A DNA stretch of 51,661 nt from SAR86 cluster bacterium (lineage in GTDB: Bacteria; Pseudomonadota; Gammaproteobacteria; Pseudomonadales; Pseudohongiellaceae), in assembly GCA_002402175.1 (NCBI GenBank), contig NVVJ01000012.1, forward strand, positions 1 through 51,661, given 5' to 3'. The notes under the pieces were generated by a model. That model ran no database searches. It saw nothing but the letters and a program-made list of their open reading frames with translations, and was not told the origin of the DNA. Made by a program: the position numbers and the translations under genes. Below are positions 1-9,108 of this stretch, in pieces (within the stretch, counting starts at the first letter, position 1; each line of letters starts with the position of its first letter).

Positions 1-492
1 CTGATAAACAAAGTAGACATCGCCAAAGCGTGTTTCGTTTTTGTTCGGGATGAAATAAAGCACACGTCAGATTACAAATTAAATCGCATTACCTGTAAAG
101 CCTCTGAAGTGTTAGAGCACGGAACCGGTTTTTGCTTTGCCAAAAGCCATCTACTAGCAGCATTGCTCAGAGCAAATTCAATCCCCGCGGGACTTTGTTA
201 TCAAAGACTTGTATATGCAGATGATGCGCCATTGGTGTTTTGTCTGCATGGGCTCAATTCTGTTTTTCTCGAAGACCATGGATGGTATCGAATGGATGCG
301 CGTGGAAACAAAGACGGCGTTAACGCACAGTTTTCGCCTCCACTTGAGCAATTGGCTTTTCCGATTGTTAACGAGGGCGAGGCGGATTTACCAGAGATGT
401 ATAGTGAGCCGCTTGCTGCGGTGATTGATGTTTTATCGAGCGGGGAGGGGTATAGGGATGTTGTTGAGAACCTTCCGGATATTTTGCCTTGA
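1..492 (+). CDS. Transglutaminase-like cysteine protease-fold protein (5' partial)
   Basis: The reading frame is open from base 1 to a TGA at 490-492, so the 5' end lies outside the window. The visible part has the transglutaminase-core pattern: a likely catalytic Cys in GFCFAKSHL, where the Cys sits at the start of a helix, then a His in EDHGWYRMD and an Asp in the following RMDARG. Bacterial proteins of this small type are usually cytosolic and thought to be peptidase- or transglutaminase-like, but their substrates are mostly unknown. The GTG at 109 is an internal Val codon rather than the start, because conserved-looking sequence continues upstream of it. No functional link to the Fic module next door is evident. 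Fold call fairly sure, function unknown. Confidence 0.7.
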   Translation: MINKVDIAKACFVFVRDEIKHTSDYKLNRITCKASEVLEHGTGFCFAKSHLLAALLRANSIPAGLCYQRLVYADDAPLVFCLHGLNSVFLEDHGWYRMDARGNKDGVNAQFSPPLEQLAFPIVNEGEADLPEMYSEPLAAVIDVLSSGEGYRDVVENLPDILP

Positions 493-654
493 ACCAACGA
501 ACTCAGCATGATGGAATCCCAGAATTCTGGATGCTATGTATGACAATGGATTTATGGAAGCACAGGGCTTCTCATAGCGAATTAGCACGACTGAGCACAA
601 CAAATCAGGGACAGTTACGCAAAAATCACGCAAGTGCCGTAGGGTGTATTTTTC

Positions 655-1248
655 CTAATTTGAAGCACCAAGAGATTTTTCAAGAATTAATTCAAGAGGT
701 TTATAATCACAGACAACGGCAGCAATATTTGCAGTTATCCATTCTTCTTTTTCAATAGGTGCCCAATAAATTTCATATCCCATATTGGCAATCACATGTT
801 CAAAGAAGATTCGTTGAGTACGTCCATTGCCTTCTCGAAAAGGGTGGATCATGTTGAGATCACCATAAAATTCAGAAATGGCTGGTATAAGATCTTTTCG
901 ATCTAATATCTGAAAATAGTCACGCTCAGAAAATTTGTTAAATAGCTTGTCAGCTTCTTTCTGAATGTACTTAATATTACAAAAATGGGTGGTGCCTTTA
1001 CTAATATCTACTGTACGAATTTGGCCTGCCCAGGGATATAGTTCCTGGAACAGTTTTTCGTGGATGTAACACAAATAATCAAAATTATAAGGTGGAGGCT
1101 GAAACCCTACCTCCTTTGCTGACAACGTGGTTATATCTCTTTCTGCAATTTCAAGGTCGTTTTCATCCTTAATATTGAGAGAGTTGATTAGAATGGAGGT
1201 GTTTGGATAACAACCTGGGTCTTGGCCTGTGCCATATTTATCGACCAT
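655..1248 (-). CDS. fic: Fic family protein (AMP-transferase toxin)
   Basis: The protein has 197 residues, close to the length of E. coli Fic. The full Fic motif HPFREGNGRTQR lies at residues 135-146, with catalytic His135 and the two Arg residues that hold ATP phosphates. A flap segment, KGTTHFCN, at about 84-91 would dock the target peptide. Fic enzymes of this class move AMP from ATP to a Ser, Thr or Tyr of a target; FicT toxins modify DNA gyrase and topoisomerase IV, but the target here is inferred only. No inhibitory helix is visible inside the protein itself, so it should need an antitoxin in trans. The gene starts 10 bases after the stop of the AbiEi/FicA-like gene on the same strand, which implies one transcript and coupled translation. 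Confidence 0.93.
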   Translation of the reverse strand: MVDKYGTGQDPGCYPNTSILINSLNIKDENDLEIAERDITTLSAKEVGFQPPPYNFDYLCYIHEKLFQELYPWAGQIRTVDISKGTTHFCNIKYIQKEADKLFNKFSERDYFQILDRKDLIPAISEFYGDLNMIHPFREGNGRTQRIFFEHVIANMGYEIYWAPIEKEEWITANIAAVVCDYKPLELILEKSLGASN

Positions 1249-1258
1249 AAGAAGATGC

Positions 1259-2245
1259 CTAGCTTACAGGGACGCGATATTTTTCAACAAGCTGCTTTAT
1301 TGATTGTCCTTTAGGAGGGGTATTTGATGTGACAGTAAAGCCCTCAAGGCGCAAACTGGCGCGGTAGTTTGCCTCACGACTCTTGATAATGAAATTCGTT
1401 TTGTCACGTAGCGATGTCAGTGTTTTAGGTGAAGACATGCGCTTGCTCTCCTTTCTTTTAGAATATAAATTGTAGCACAAATGAGGCTCTAATTCTTTGG
1501 GTACAGTTATTTGATATTTGGCTATATATACACCGCCAGCTACTAAGCTGCGTTTTCCCTTGCCTAAGTCTATTTTTTTTATGTTCAAATAATTGAACCA
1601 ATCATGTTCAGATTTTTCAGCTAAATATAAAAACAATCGTTTCACTTTAACTGACTCACATTGCTCAAGTAGGGATTGAACAAGATCAGGTCTTAAATTG
1701 TTAAGTCCCTCCATAAGCTCATAGGCTTCCAATAGCTGCTGTTTTTTGGGAGCTAAAAACAAGCACTCCATGATGCCTCGTGCTGTACCAGATACCTTGA
1801 TAGAAAAATTATTTAGGTCGAGAGTGGTCAAGCCAAGATGAGGTGGTAGAAAAGAAGAAGCATAGAAATTGATCTCAAGTCCCCAATCATATTTTTTAAA
1901 CCATGATGGTAGATTTGTCTTGGCATCAGCAAACAGCACCGCTTTCTGAGTTGAGAGTTCAAGATACTGGGATTTACCCAGTAGAGATAATGCACTTCTT
2001 CCTCCAGGGTGGACACTCCAACCCGGTTGCGCTTGTAAGGCATATATTGCCCCTAGATAATCGACTGTTTCACCTGAGCGAACCATTGCGCCGCGCCCTA
2101 TGGAATCAAGCCAGCGACTGCTTTTATAGCGTTTTTGTAAGTCTAGACTATAACCTTCCTTCGTTAACCATGAGGATAGAAGTACAGCTCCTTTGGGGTA
2201 GGAGTGTAGTAGATGGTTTATTTTTGATTCAGTTTGGGTACTCAT
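1259..2245 (-). CDS. AbiEi-family antitoxin/regulator with C-terminal FicA (YhfG)-like domain
   Basis: The protein has 328 residues. Roughly 1-250 follow the AbiEi_3 family: an N-terminal winged helix-turn-helix (KINHLLHSYPKGAVLLSSWL), then the typical GLNNLRPDL, VKVKRLFLYLAE and lysine/glycine-rich GKGKRSLVAGG segments. AbiEi proteins are DNA-binding antitoxins that normally repress their own operon and oppose an AbiEii nucleotidyltransferase. No AbiEii gene is present. Instead the C-terminal 50 residues read like YhfG/FicA, the class I Fic antitoxin: REANYRASLRLEGF contains the (S/T)xxxE(G/N) inhibition motif, here S297 to E301-G302, whose Glu blocks the ATP gamma-phosphate site of Fic. The Fic toxin is encoded 10 bases downstream. 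I infer a fused repressor-antitoxin. A palindrome covers its own start codon. AbiEi call strong; FicA-domain call rests on motif and context. Confidence 0.85.
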   Translation of the reverse strand: MSTQTESKINHLLHSYPKGAVLLSSWLTKEGYSLDLQKRYKSSRWLDSIGRGAMVRSGETVDYLGAIYALQAQPGWSVHPGGRSALSLLGKSQYLELSTQKAVLFADAKTNLPSWFKKYDWGLEINFYASSFLPPHLGLTTLDLNNFSIKVSGTARGIMECLFLAPKKQQLLEAYELMEGLNNLRPDLVQSLLEQCESVKVKRLFLYLAEKSEHDWFNYLNIKKIDLGKGKRSLVAGGVYIAKYQITVPKELEPHLCYNLYSKRKESKRMSSPKTLTSLRDKTNFIIKSREANYRASLRLEGFTVTSNTPPKGQSIKQLVEKYRVPVS

Positions 2246-2251
2246 AGTACC
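2237..2251. promoter_or_regulatory. Palindromic candidate operator over the AbiEi/FicA start codon
   Basis: A perfect palindrome, GGTACT-CAT-AGTACC, in which the central CAT is the ATG start of the leftward AbiEi-like gene read on the other strand. A near-identical palindrome lies 72 bases further out (2309-2323). AbiEi proteins are known to autorepress by binding inverted repeats upstream of their operons, so this is a likely binding site. Binding is inferred from symmetry, repetition and position only. Confidence 0.6.
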
Positions 2252-2308
2252 AAAATACGATATTTATTAAACTTTTTCAACAACAAGGTTTATATATATT
2301 ATATTTAT

Positions 2309-2323
2309 GGTACTAATAGTACT
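2309..2323. promoter_or_regulatory. Second copy of the palindromic candidate operator
   Basis: GGTACT-AAT-AGTACT differs from the copy at 2237-2251 only in the first base of the spacer and the last base. It lies in the AT-rich gap between the leftward Fic module and the rightward orphan AbiEi gene, so it could serve either promoter. A run of TATA-like sequence sits directly beside it at 2290-2306. Two operators 72 bases apart would suit cooperative repression. Confidence 0.5.
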
Positions 2324-2488
2324 GATTTGAGAGTAAATATAAACTATTGAGGAGTGATATCTCCTGTGGAAGCTTAATTAACCAGTTATTACTGGATATA
2401 TGGCTTATCTTTAAGTAAAAAATACTGGAAACTTGCATAAAGTGAAAGAGTTCAGAAATAGCCAACTACCCAAATGGGATAAGAACAA

Positions 2489-3142
2489 GTGCAAACCTTA
2501 ACAAAACTCTTACTGCAAGAAGGCTTAACCAGGCCCATTGTAAGCGACACTCAAATTGCTAGAGTCGTTGAGGGCACTACTCAACGTCGATATAACCTTG
2601 TTAATCGAGCCTCAAAAGCAGGCGAGTTGCACAGCCTTCCCCGAGGACTCTATGTGTTATCTAAGCCTTATCGGGATTTTGATTACCATCCCTTTGCCCT
2701 AGCCCAATTGATGTTGCCAGGTAGCTACGTATCACTTGAAACTGCACTGTCATATCATGGTTGGATTCCAGAAGCCGTCTATGAAACTGCCAGTATTGTC
2801 CCAACCAGTAAGTCTGTAAATTTTGATGATGAATTAGCGGGGCGCTTTAATTATCACCCTACCTCAATTATGAAAGGTCATTTTCTTGAATTGGTAGGGC
2901 GCGTTACATCGGAGCATCAAGTTATGCTGGTTGCTAGTCCAATAAGGGCGCTGATGGACTTGGTTTGCTTGCGTAAACTTGAATGGCAAGGTTTGGAGTG
3001 GTTTGAGGCGAATATGAGAATTGAGCCAGAGTGCCTTGCATTAGTAACTAAGCAGCAAATAAATACATTAAAGACGGTATACAAACAAAAGCATATGCAG
3101 GTTTATTTGTGTGAGCTGAAAGAAGCTCTACAGCTAAATTAG
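2489..3142 (+). CDS. Orphan AbiEi-like antitoxin/transcriptional regulator
   Basis: The protein has 217 residues with the layout of the AbiEi family: an N-terminal winged-helix segment (VVEGTTQRRYNLVNRASKAGEL followed by a short wing, LPRGLYVL), then the YVSLETALSYHGWIPE core and ASPIRALMDLVCLRKL. The start is GTG at 2489, because the frame has a TAA just upstream at 2480 and no ATG. Members of this family usually precede an AbiEii/AbiGii nucleotidyltransferase toxin gene. None follows here: the next gene, after a 188-base gap, is hsdR. It may be a remnant of a lost type IV toxin-antitoxin pair, or a DNA-binding regulator now serving the neighbouring restriction genes or the Fic module across the shared intergenic region. 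It is shorter than and clearly distinct from the AbiEi/FicA fusion to its left. Confidence 0.8.
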   Translation: MQTLTKLLLQEGLTRPIVSDTQIARVVEGTTQRRYNLVNRASKAGELHSLPRGLYVLSKPYRDFDYHPFALAQLMLPGSYVSLETALSYHGWIPEAVYETASIVPTSKSVNFDDELAGRFNYHPTSIMKGHFLELVGRVTSEHQVMLVASPIRALMDLVCLRKLEWQGLEWFEANMRIEPECLALVTKQQINTLKTVYKQKHMQVYLCELKEALQLN

Positions 3143-3282
3143 ATATTTATAATTTAGGTTTAGGAACAGATCCGCTTGTTTTCAGCTCTTTATGGTCAAT
3201 TGAGGTGCTGCTGGATGGATTAGTGGCTTACGATGTTTGTTCTCCCTAGACGCTCAAATGCTATAGTAAGTCCCAAAATAAA

Positions 3283-3302
3283 CGCCCCAAAGAGAGGGGG
3301 CG
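3283..3302. repeat. Short GC-rich inverted repeat upstream of hsdR
   Basis: CGCCCC and GGGGCG form a 6-bp perfect stem with an 8-base loop, ending 28 bases before the hsdR ATG. There is no T-run after it, so it is not an obvious terminator. It may be a leader hairpin or a protein site; its role is unknown. Confidence 0.35.
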
Positions 3303-3330
3303 AATAAGCAACAGGATCTCGCGTTAGGAC

Positions 3331-5667
3331 ATGGATAAGAGACAATTAACGGAAAGAGATATCTGCACTAAATATATCCTGCCTGCTATTAAGAAAGCCG
3401 GTTGGAATATTCACACCCAAGTGCGCGAAGAAGTGCCCATCACAGCAGGCCGAGTCATTGTTCGTGGTCAAATGGCAGCCCGCAGTAAAGGCAAGCGCGC
3501 TGACTTTGTGCTTTACCACAAGCCCAACATGCCACTCGCTGTGATAGAAGCTAAAAAGAACACCCTTCCTATCGCTGCAGGCATGCAACAAGGGTTAGGT
3601 TATTCGGATCTGCTAGAAGTTCCTTTCGTTTTTAGTTCTAACGGTGACGGTTTTATTTTCCATGACAAAACTGGGCTTTACCCCAATGTAGAGCAAGAGC
3701 TTTCTTTAGATGAATTCCCCAGCCATGAAGAGCTGTGGGCTAAATATCAGCAGTGGAAGGGCTACCAACCGCAAGAATTAGCGACCATTACCCAAGACTA
3801 TTACGAAGACGGTAGTGGCAAGTCACCACGTTATTATCAGATGCACGCCATCAACAAAACCGTAGAGGCAATCGCCAAAGGCCAAGATCGCGCGTTGCTG
3901 GTGATGGCCACTGGCACGGGTAAAACTTATACAGCCTTTCAAATTATCTGGCGTCTATGGAAAACCGGTATAAAAAAACGCATCCTGTTTTTAGCTGACC
4001 GCAACATTCTCGTTGATCAAACCAAAACCAACGATTTCAAACCCTTCGGCACCGCCATGACCAAAATCACAGGTCGCAAGGTTGATACCTCTTACGAAAT
4101 CTTTTTGTCTCTTTATCAGGCGCTTACAGGCCCCGAGGAAGCACAAAAAGCCTACAAAAACTTTTCACCTGACTTTTTCGACCTAATCGTTATCGACGAG
4201 TGTCATCGCGGCAGTGCAGCGGATGATTCCGCCTGGCGTGAAATACTCGATTATTTTAGTGGCGCTGCTCATGTGGGCTTAACCGCTACTCCGAAAGAAA
4301 CCGACGAAGTGTCTAACACTACCTACTTTGGTGATCCGGTTTACACCTACTCGCTCAAGCAAGGCATTGATGATGGTTTCTTAGCACCTTATAAAGTCGT
4401 ACGTGTGGATCTTGATACCGACCTTTTAGGCTGGCGACCAACAGCTGGTCAATATGATAAAAATGGCGAATTAATCGATGACCGAATTTACAACCAGAAA
4501 GATTTCGACCGCACACTCGTTATTGAAGAGCGCACGCAATTAGTCGCCAAAATAGTGAGTGATCATCTTAAAGCCACCGACCCAATGGCTAAAACAATTG
4601 TCTTCTGCCAAGACATCGATCACGCCAACCGCATGCGCCAAGCTTTGGTGAATGAAAACCCTGAACAAGTACAAAAAAACCGTAAATACGTAATGAAAAT
4701 TACTGGCGATGATGCAGAAGGCAAAGCCGAGCTAGATAACTTTATCGACCCAGAACAGGCTTACCCCGTTATCGCCACCACCTCAGAATTAATGAGTACC
4801 GGCGTAGATGCGGTCACTTGTAAATTGATAGTGCTTGATCAAAACATCAAATCCATGACCAAATTTAAACAGGTTATTGGCCGTGGCACGCGTATCAATG
4901 AAGACTACAACAAACTGTGGTTTACCATTATGGATTTCAAAAAAGCCACCGAGCTTTTTGCCGACCCCGATTTTGATGGCGATGCTGAAGTGATTTATGA
5001 ACCACCTGGTGGTGGCTCTACGATTCCACCTGAGGATGGTGATAGAAATGGTGGGGGGAGCGGCAAGCCTGGCGACGGTGATGGAGTCGGTGAACGGCCC
5101 CCTAAATACGTCGTTAAAGGCGTGCAGGTAAGCGTGATTTCCGAAAGAGTTCAATACATGGGCGGCGACGGTAAGTTAATAACCGAATCCCTAAAGGAAT
5201 ACACCAGCAAAACCGTTAAGCAAGAATACGCCACCCTTAACGACTTCTTACGCAAATGGAATAGCGCAGACCAAAAACAAGCGGTTATTAACGAGCTAGA
5301 AGAGCAAGGCGTTATTTGGCAAGCACTAGAAGATGAAGTCGGCAAAGACTACGGTGCCTTCGATTTAATTTGCCATGTGGTTTATGGCCAGCCGGCACTC
5401 ACCCGGCAAGAACGTGCAAACAATGTGCGCAAGCGCGATGTGTTTACTAAATATGGCGAACAAGCACGTAAAGTATTAGAAGCCCTTTTAGATAAATACG
5501 CTGACGAAGGTATTGCCCCCATCGAAGATATTTCGGTGCTCACCGTTCAGCCATTTAATGAAATGGGACGGCCCATAGAAATCATCAAAAATTTTGGTGG
5601 CAAAGCAAAATACCAACAAGCGGTAAAAGAGCTAGAACAAGTGCTCTACAGGGTAGCCAATGATTAA
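3331..5667 (+). CDS. hsdR: Type I restriction enzyme, R (endonuclease/translocase) subunit
   Basis: The motor and nuclease subunit of a type I restriction-modification complex (HsdR2-HsdM2-HsdS), 778 residues, close to the EcoAI-type length. The N-terminal PD-(D/E)xK nuclease is seen as D58 in RADFVLY and E73-A-K75. The SF2 translocase follows: Walker A ATGTGKT at about 193-199, DECHRG (DEAD-type motif II) at 289-294, LTATPKE (motif III) and VIGRGTR (motif VI). Residues about 558-590 are a Gly/Pro/Asp-rich, probably disordered linker joining the motor to a helical C-terminal domain that would contact the methylase. It bends unmethylated foreign DNA into ATP-driven loops and cuts far from the recognition site. 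hsdM starts 90 bases later, so hsdR may have its own translation control. No lesion seen. Confidence 0.97.
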   Translation: MDKRQLTERDICTKYILPAIKKAGWNIHTQVREEVPITAGRVIVRGQMAARSKGKRADFVLYHKPNMPLAVIEAKKNTLPIAAGMQQGLGYSDLLEVPFVFSSNGDGFIFHDKTGLYPNVEQELSLDEFPSHEELWAKYQQWKGYQPQELATITQDYYEDGSGKSPRYYQMHAINKTVEAIAKGQDRALLVMATGTGKTYTAFQIIWRLWKTGIKKRILFLADRNILVDQTKTNDFKPFGTAMTKITGRKVDTSYEIFLSLYQALTGPEEAQKAYKNFSPDFFDLIVIDECHRGSAADDSAWREILDYFSGAAHVGLTATPKETDEVSNTTYFGDPVYTYSLKQGIDDGFLAPYKVVRVDLDTDLLGWRPTAGQYDKNGELIDDRIYNQKDFDRTLVIEERTQLVAKIVSDHLKATDPMAKTIVFCQDIDHANRMRQALVNENPEQVQKNRKYVMKITGDDAEGKAELDNFIDPEQAYPVIATTSELMSTGVDAVTCKLIVLDQNIKSMTKFKQVIGRGTRINEDYNKLWFTIMDFKKATELFADPDFDGDAEVIYEPPGGGSTIPPEDGDRNGGGSGKPGDGDGVGERPPKYVVKGVQVSVISERVQYMGGDGKLITESLKEYTSKTVKQEYATLNDFLRKWNSADQKQAVINELEEQGVIWQALEDEVGKDYGAFDLICHVVYGQPALTRQERANNVRKRDVFTKYGEQARKVLEALLDKYADEGIAPIEDISVLTVQPFNEMGRPIEIIKNFGGKAKYQQAVKELEQVLYRVAND

Positions 5668-5757
5668 GCGCCCACAATCATAAAGGTAAGCATACTGTTT
5701 TTATATCCTTATAAAGAATTTCACGTTTGTAAAACAAGCACCACTCAAGAGTAAACT

Positions 5758-7278
5758 ATGTCCGTATCCAATATTGTAAAATCCATTCAAGACATCATGC
5801 GTAAAGATGCCGGCGTCGATGGCGATGCCCAACGCATTGGTCAAATGGCCTGGTTGCTATTTTTAAAAATATTTGATTCACAGGAAGAAGAATTAGAACT
5901 ATTACAAAACGATTATGAATCACCCATACCCAGTGAATTATTATGGCGCAACTGGGCTAGCGACAAAGAAGGCATTACCGGCGAAGCCATGCTGAAGTTT
6001 ATCAATGACGAACTTTTCCCCGCCTTAAAAAATCTGCACGCCAGCCCCACCAGTAACGCTCGTGGTTTTGTCGCAAAAGAAGCATTCAGCGATGCTTTTA
6101 ACTACATGAAAAACGGCACCCTGCTGCGCCAAGTGGTGAACAAAGTGGATGAAATCGATTTTCACTCCAGTGACGCACGCCATACCTTTGGCGACCTGTA
6201 CGAGAAAATTCTAAAAGACCTACAATCCTCCGGCAACTCTGGCGAGTTCTACACCCCGCGCGCCGTTACCCGCTTTGTGGTTGAGATGATCGATCCCCAA
6301 TTGGGTGAAAAAGTGATGGACCCCGCCTGCGGTACCGGCGGCTTTCTTGCCTGCACCATGGATCACATTAAAGAATCTGGCGTGGTGAATACCCCCGAGG
6401 CAAGTCAAACCCTACAAAAACAAATATATGGCGTAGAGAAAAAACAATTGCCCCATTTATTGTGCACCACCAACATGTTGTTACACGGCATTGAAGTACC
6501 CAGCCAAATTCGCCACGACAACACACTAGCAAGGCCACTGCGTGATTGGGGCCTAAGAGAACGCTTTAAGGTGGTTGTTGCTAACCCACCTTTTGGCGGC
6601 ATGGAAGAAGACGGCATAGAATTAAACTTTCCGGCTGCTACGCGTACGCGCGAAACCGCCGATCTGTTTTTACAGCTTATTATTCACATATTAGAAGCCA
6701 ATGGCCGCGCCGCCATCGTGCTGCCCGATGGCACCTTATTTGGTGAAGGCGTAAAAACCAAAATTAAAGAAAAGCTACTCAACGAATGTAACCTACACAC
6801 CATTGTGCGCTTACCTAATTCTGTTTTCGCCCCTTACACCAGTATTAAAACCAATATCCTGTTTTTTGAGAAAGGCACACCTACTGAAAACATCTGGTAC
6901 TACGAAGTACCCCTGCCAGAAGGTGTAAAAGCTTTTAATAAAACCAAGCCTATGAAGCTAGAGCAGTTTGATGGCTGTGCCGACTGGTGGGGCGAAGGTA
7001 AAACACAAAAAAGCAAGCTCAAACGTAAAAACCGAAAAACCAACGAGCAAGCATGGCAAGTCAGCATCGACGAAATAAAAGCCCGCAACTACAACCTCGA
7101 TATTAAAAACCCCCATCAAGAAGAGCAAGTCAGTCACGACCCTGATGAACTGCTGATAAACTATGCCCAGCAGCAAGGCGATATACAGAAATTACGTGAC
7201 CAGCTAAAAGATATTCTGGCAGCAGCATTGACTGACAGCGCTGGCAAAACCGGCAAAGCAAGAGGCGCGAATAAATAA
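5758..7278 (+). CDS. hsdM: Type I restriction enzyme, M (adenine-N6 methylase) subunit
   Basis: N6-adenine methyltransferase of 506 residues that protects host sites and forms the core of the restriction complex. An N-terminal helical HsdM domain (about 1-140) is followed by the SAM-dependent catalytic domain: motif I DPACGTGGF at 188-196 binds S-adenosylmethionine, and motif IV NPPF at 276-279 holds the target adenine. The segment GNSGEFYTPRAV is typical of HsdM. The lysine-rich stretch at about residues 415-430 precedes the C-terminal helical tail that touches HsdS. The stop codon overlaps the hsdS start by one base (TAATG), which couples translation of the two. All catalytic motifs are intact, so the system is probably active for modification. 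Confidence 0.97.
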   Translation: MSVSNIVKSIQDIMRKDAGVDGDAQRIGQMAWLLFLKIFDSQEEELELLQNDYESPIPSELLWRNWASDKEGITGEAMLKFINDELFPALKNLHASPTSNARGFVAKEAFSDAFNYMKNGTLLRQVVNKVDEIDFHSSDARHTFGDLYEKILKDLQSSGNSGEFYTPRAVTRFVVEMIDPQLGEKVMDPACGTGGFLACTMDHIKESGVVNTPEASQTLQKQIYGVEKKQLPHLLCTTNMLLHGIEVPSQIRHDNTLARPLRDWGLRERFKVVVANPPFGGMEEDGIELNFPAATRTRETADLFLQLIIHILEANGRAAIVLPDGTLFGEGVKTKIKEKLLNECNLHTIVRLPNSVFAPYTSIKTNILFFEKGTPTENIWYYEVPLPEGVKAFNKTKPMKLEQFDGCADWWGEGKTQKSKLKRKNRKTNEQAWQVSIDEIKARNYNLDIKNPHQEEQVSHDPDELLINYAQQQGDIQKLRDQLKDILAAALTDSAGKTGKARGANK

Positions 7279-9101
7279 TGAGTGCCGAACAATTAATCAC
7301 CAAACATATCGACCTGTGGACTTCCACGATCAAAGCTAGAAACACCCAAGGCCGGGGCAGCAGTAAAAAGCGTGAGCTTTATGGTATTAAAAAATTGCGT
7401 GAGTTGATTTTGGAGTTGGCCGTGCGTGGTAAGTTGGTGGCGCAAGATCCTAATGATGAGCCAGCTAGTGCTTTGTTGGAGAGCATCGCAATAGAAAAAG
7501 CACGATTTATTAATGATAAAATCATCAAGAAATCGAAGCAACTTCCTAAAATCACCGAAGAAGAAAAGCCTTTTGATTCGCCGGTCGGGTGGGAATGGAT
7601 ACGCTTAGCTGATGCGGGTCGTGATTTAGGTCAAAAGGAGCCTATAAATGATTTTACCTATATCGATGTAGGATGCATAAATAAAGAGCTGGGTGTTGTT
7701 GCAGAACCCAAAGTGCTAAGTGCAGATGACGCACCATCCCGAGCGCGTAAAATTGTTAAAAAAGGAACAGTAATTTATTCAACCGTTAGACCCTATCTAC
7801 TTAATATCGCTGTAATTAATGATGACTTTCACCCTGAGCCTATAGCGAGCACGGCTTTTGCTATCTTACATCCGTATTCTGGCCTTGCAGCATCATTCAT
7901 TTATCGTTACCTACGATCACCAACATTCATTGCTTATGTTGAAAGCGTACAAACAGGAATTGCTTACCCAGCAGTGAATGACAAACAATTTTTTTCTGGG
8001 ATTTTACCTATACCGCCAGTACAAGAACAACACCGCATAGTCGCCAAAGTCGACGAACTCATGACCCTCTGTGACCAACTGGAACAGCAAACCGAATCCA
8101 GCTTCGATGCTCATAACCTGCTAGTCGACACCCTGCTAGCAACACTAACCAACGCCCGCGACGCCAAGGAACTCAGCGACAACTGGGCACGCTTTATGGC
8201 CACGGATGACCTGACTGCCGGAAATGCAGGCGCAATTTCTGCTAGCCAGAGCGTCTTCGACACACTCATCACCACCGACTACGCAGTAGAACAACTCAAA
8301 CAAACCATCCTCCAGCTCGCCATCCAAGGCAAACTCGTCCCCCAAGACCCCAGCGACGAACCCGCTAGTGAACTACTGAAGCGTATTGCTGCTGAAAAAG
8401 AGCAGTTGATTAAAGATAAGAAAATTAAAAAACAGAAGCCGTTGCCGAAAATTACTGATGAGGAAAAACCGTTTGAACTACCGTTTGGCTGGGAGTGGAC
8501 GAAAGTTGGTAATGTTTCTTTATTGAAAGGTGGCTTTGCATATAAAAGTAAAGAGTTTTCCACGGGAAGTGATTTTCAAGTAATTAGAATGGGAAATATT
8601 CGCCCTGATTATTTTAGGTTGAACGAAAACCCAGTGTTTATAACTTCTGAATCGGCTGAAAATACTACAGAGTATAAGATTACAGAGAAGGATATTTTAT
8701 TAACAATGACCGGAACAAAAGGTAAGCGAGATTACCTGTATTCATTAGTGGTAAAGAGATCAGATATAGAAACGAGGAACCTTTATCTAAATCAACGATT
8801 ATGCATTGTTCGCCCCCTAGAAGTTAATGAGTTATTTTTAAGTCTGGTAATAAAGAATGACGTCCTCTTGGACTTTATCTATGAAAAATCAACAGGAACA
8901 GCCAACCAAGCCAATATAGGTATGGACGCTATAATGAATTGGGCGATACCAATACCCTCCTTGACAGAACAGCACCGTATAGTTACCAAAGTCAATGAAC
9001 TAATTACCCTCTGCGATCAAGTCAAAGCCCAGCTAAACAACGCCCGTACCACCCAGCTTCACCTCACTGATTCGGTTATCGATAACGCATTGTCCTTTTA
9101 A
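7278..9101 (+). CDS. hsdS: Type I restriction enzyme, S (specificity) subunit
   Basis: DNA-recognition subunit of 607 residues with two target recognition domains (TRDs). Two homologous arms are visible: GKLVxQDPxDEPAS at about residue 50 and again at about 350, each followed by a charged helix, LPKIT-EEKPF and GWEW, after which a TRD starts. Each TRD ends in IPIP...EQHRIV-KV-EL-TLCDQ, at about 250 and about 565, the conserved coiled-coil spacers that set the distance between the two half-sites. The TRDs differ from each other, so the recognition sequence should be bipartite and asymmetric; it cannot be read from sequence. The similarity of the repeated arms would allow TRD shuffling by recombination. 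The gene ends 7 bases before a small ORF that leads into the ATPase-HNH pair. Confidence 0.95.
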   Translation: MSAEQLITKHIDLWTSTIKARNTQGRGSSKKRELYGIKKLRELILELAVRGKLVAQDPNDEPASALLESIAIEKARFINDKIIKKSKQLPKITEEEKPFDSPVGWEWIRLADAGRDLGQKEPINDFTYIDVGCINKELGVVAEPKVLSADDAPSRARKIVKKGTVIYSTVRPYLLNIAVINDDFHPEPIASTAFAILHPYSGLAASFIYRYLRSPTFIAYVESVQTGIAYPAVNDKQFFSGILPIPPVQEQHRIVAKVDELMTLCDQLEQQTESSFDAHNLLVDTLLATLTNARDAKELSDNWARFMATDDLTAGNAGAISASQSVFDTLITTDYAVEQLKQTILQLAIQGKLVPQDPSDEPASELLKRIAAEKEQLIKDKKIKKQKPLPKITDEEKPFELPFGWEWTKVGNVSLLKGGFAYKSKEFSTGSDFQVIRMGNIRPDYFRLNENPVFITSESAENTTEYKITEKDILLTMTGTKGKRDYLYSLVVKRSDIETRNLYLNQRLCIVRPLEVNELFLSLVIKNDVLLDFIYEKSTGTANQANIGMDAIMNWAIPIPSLTEQHRIVTKVNELITLCDQVKAQLNNARTTQLHLTDSVIDNALSF

Positions 9102-9108
9102 GGTATTT

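Noticed and set aside
489..758. Plus-strand frame after the transglutaminase-like gene
   Set aside because: No ribosome-binding site and no protein-like composition; its right part is antisense to fic.
655..3142. A complete AbiE (AbiEi/AbiEii) abortive system
   Set aside because: Two AbiEi-type proteins are present but no AbiEii nucleotidyltransferase or remnant of one could be found.
3143..3330. Gene or AbiEii fragment between the orphan AbiEi and hsdR
   Set aside because: Frames are short and broken by stops; only a small GC-rich inverted repeat is visible.
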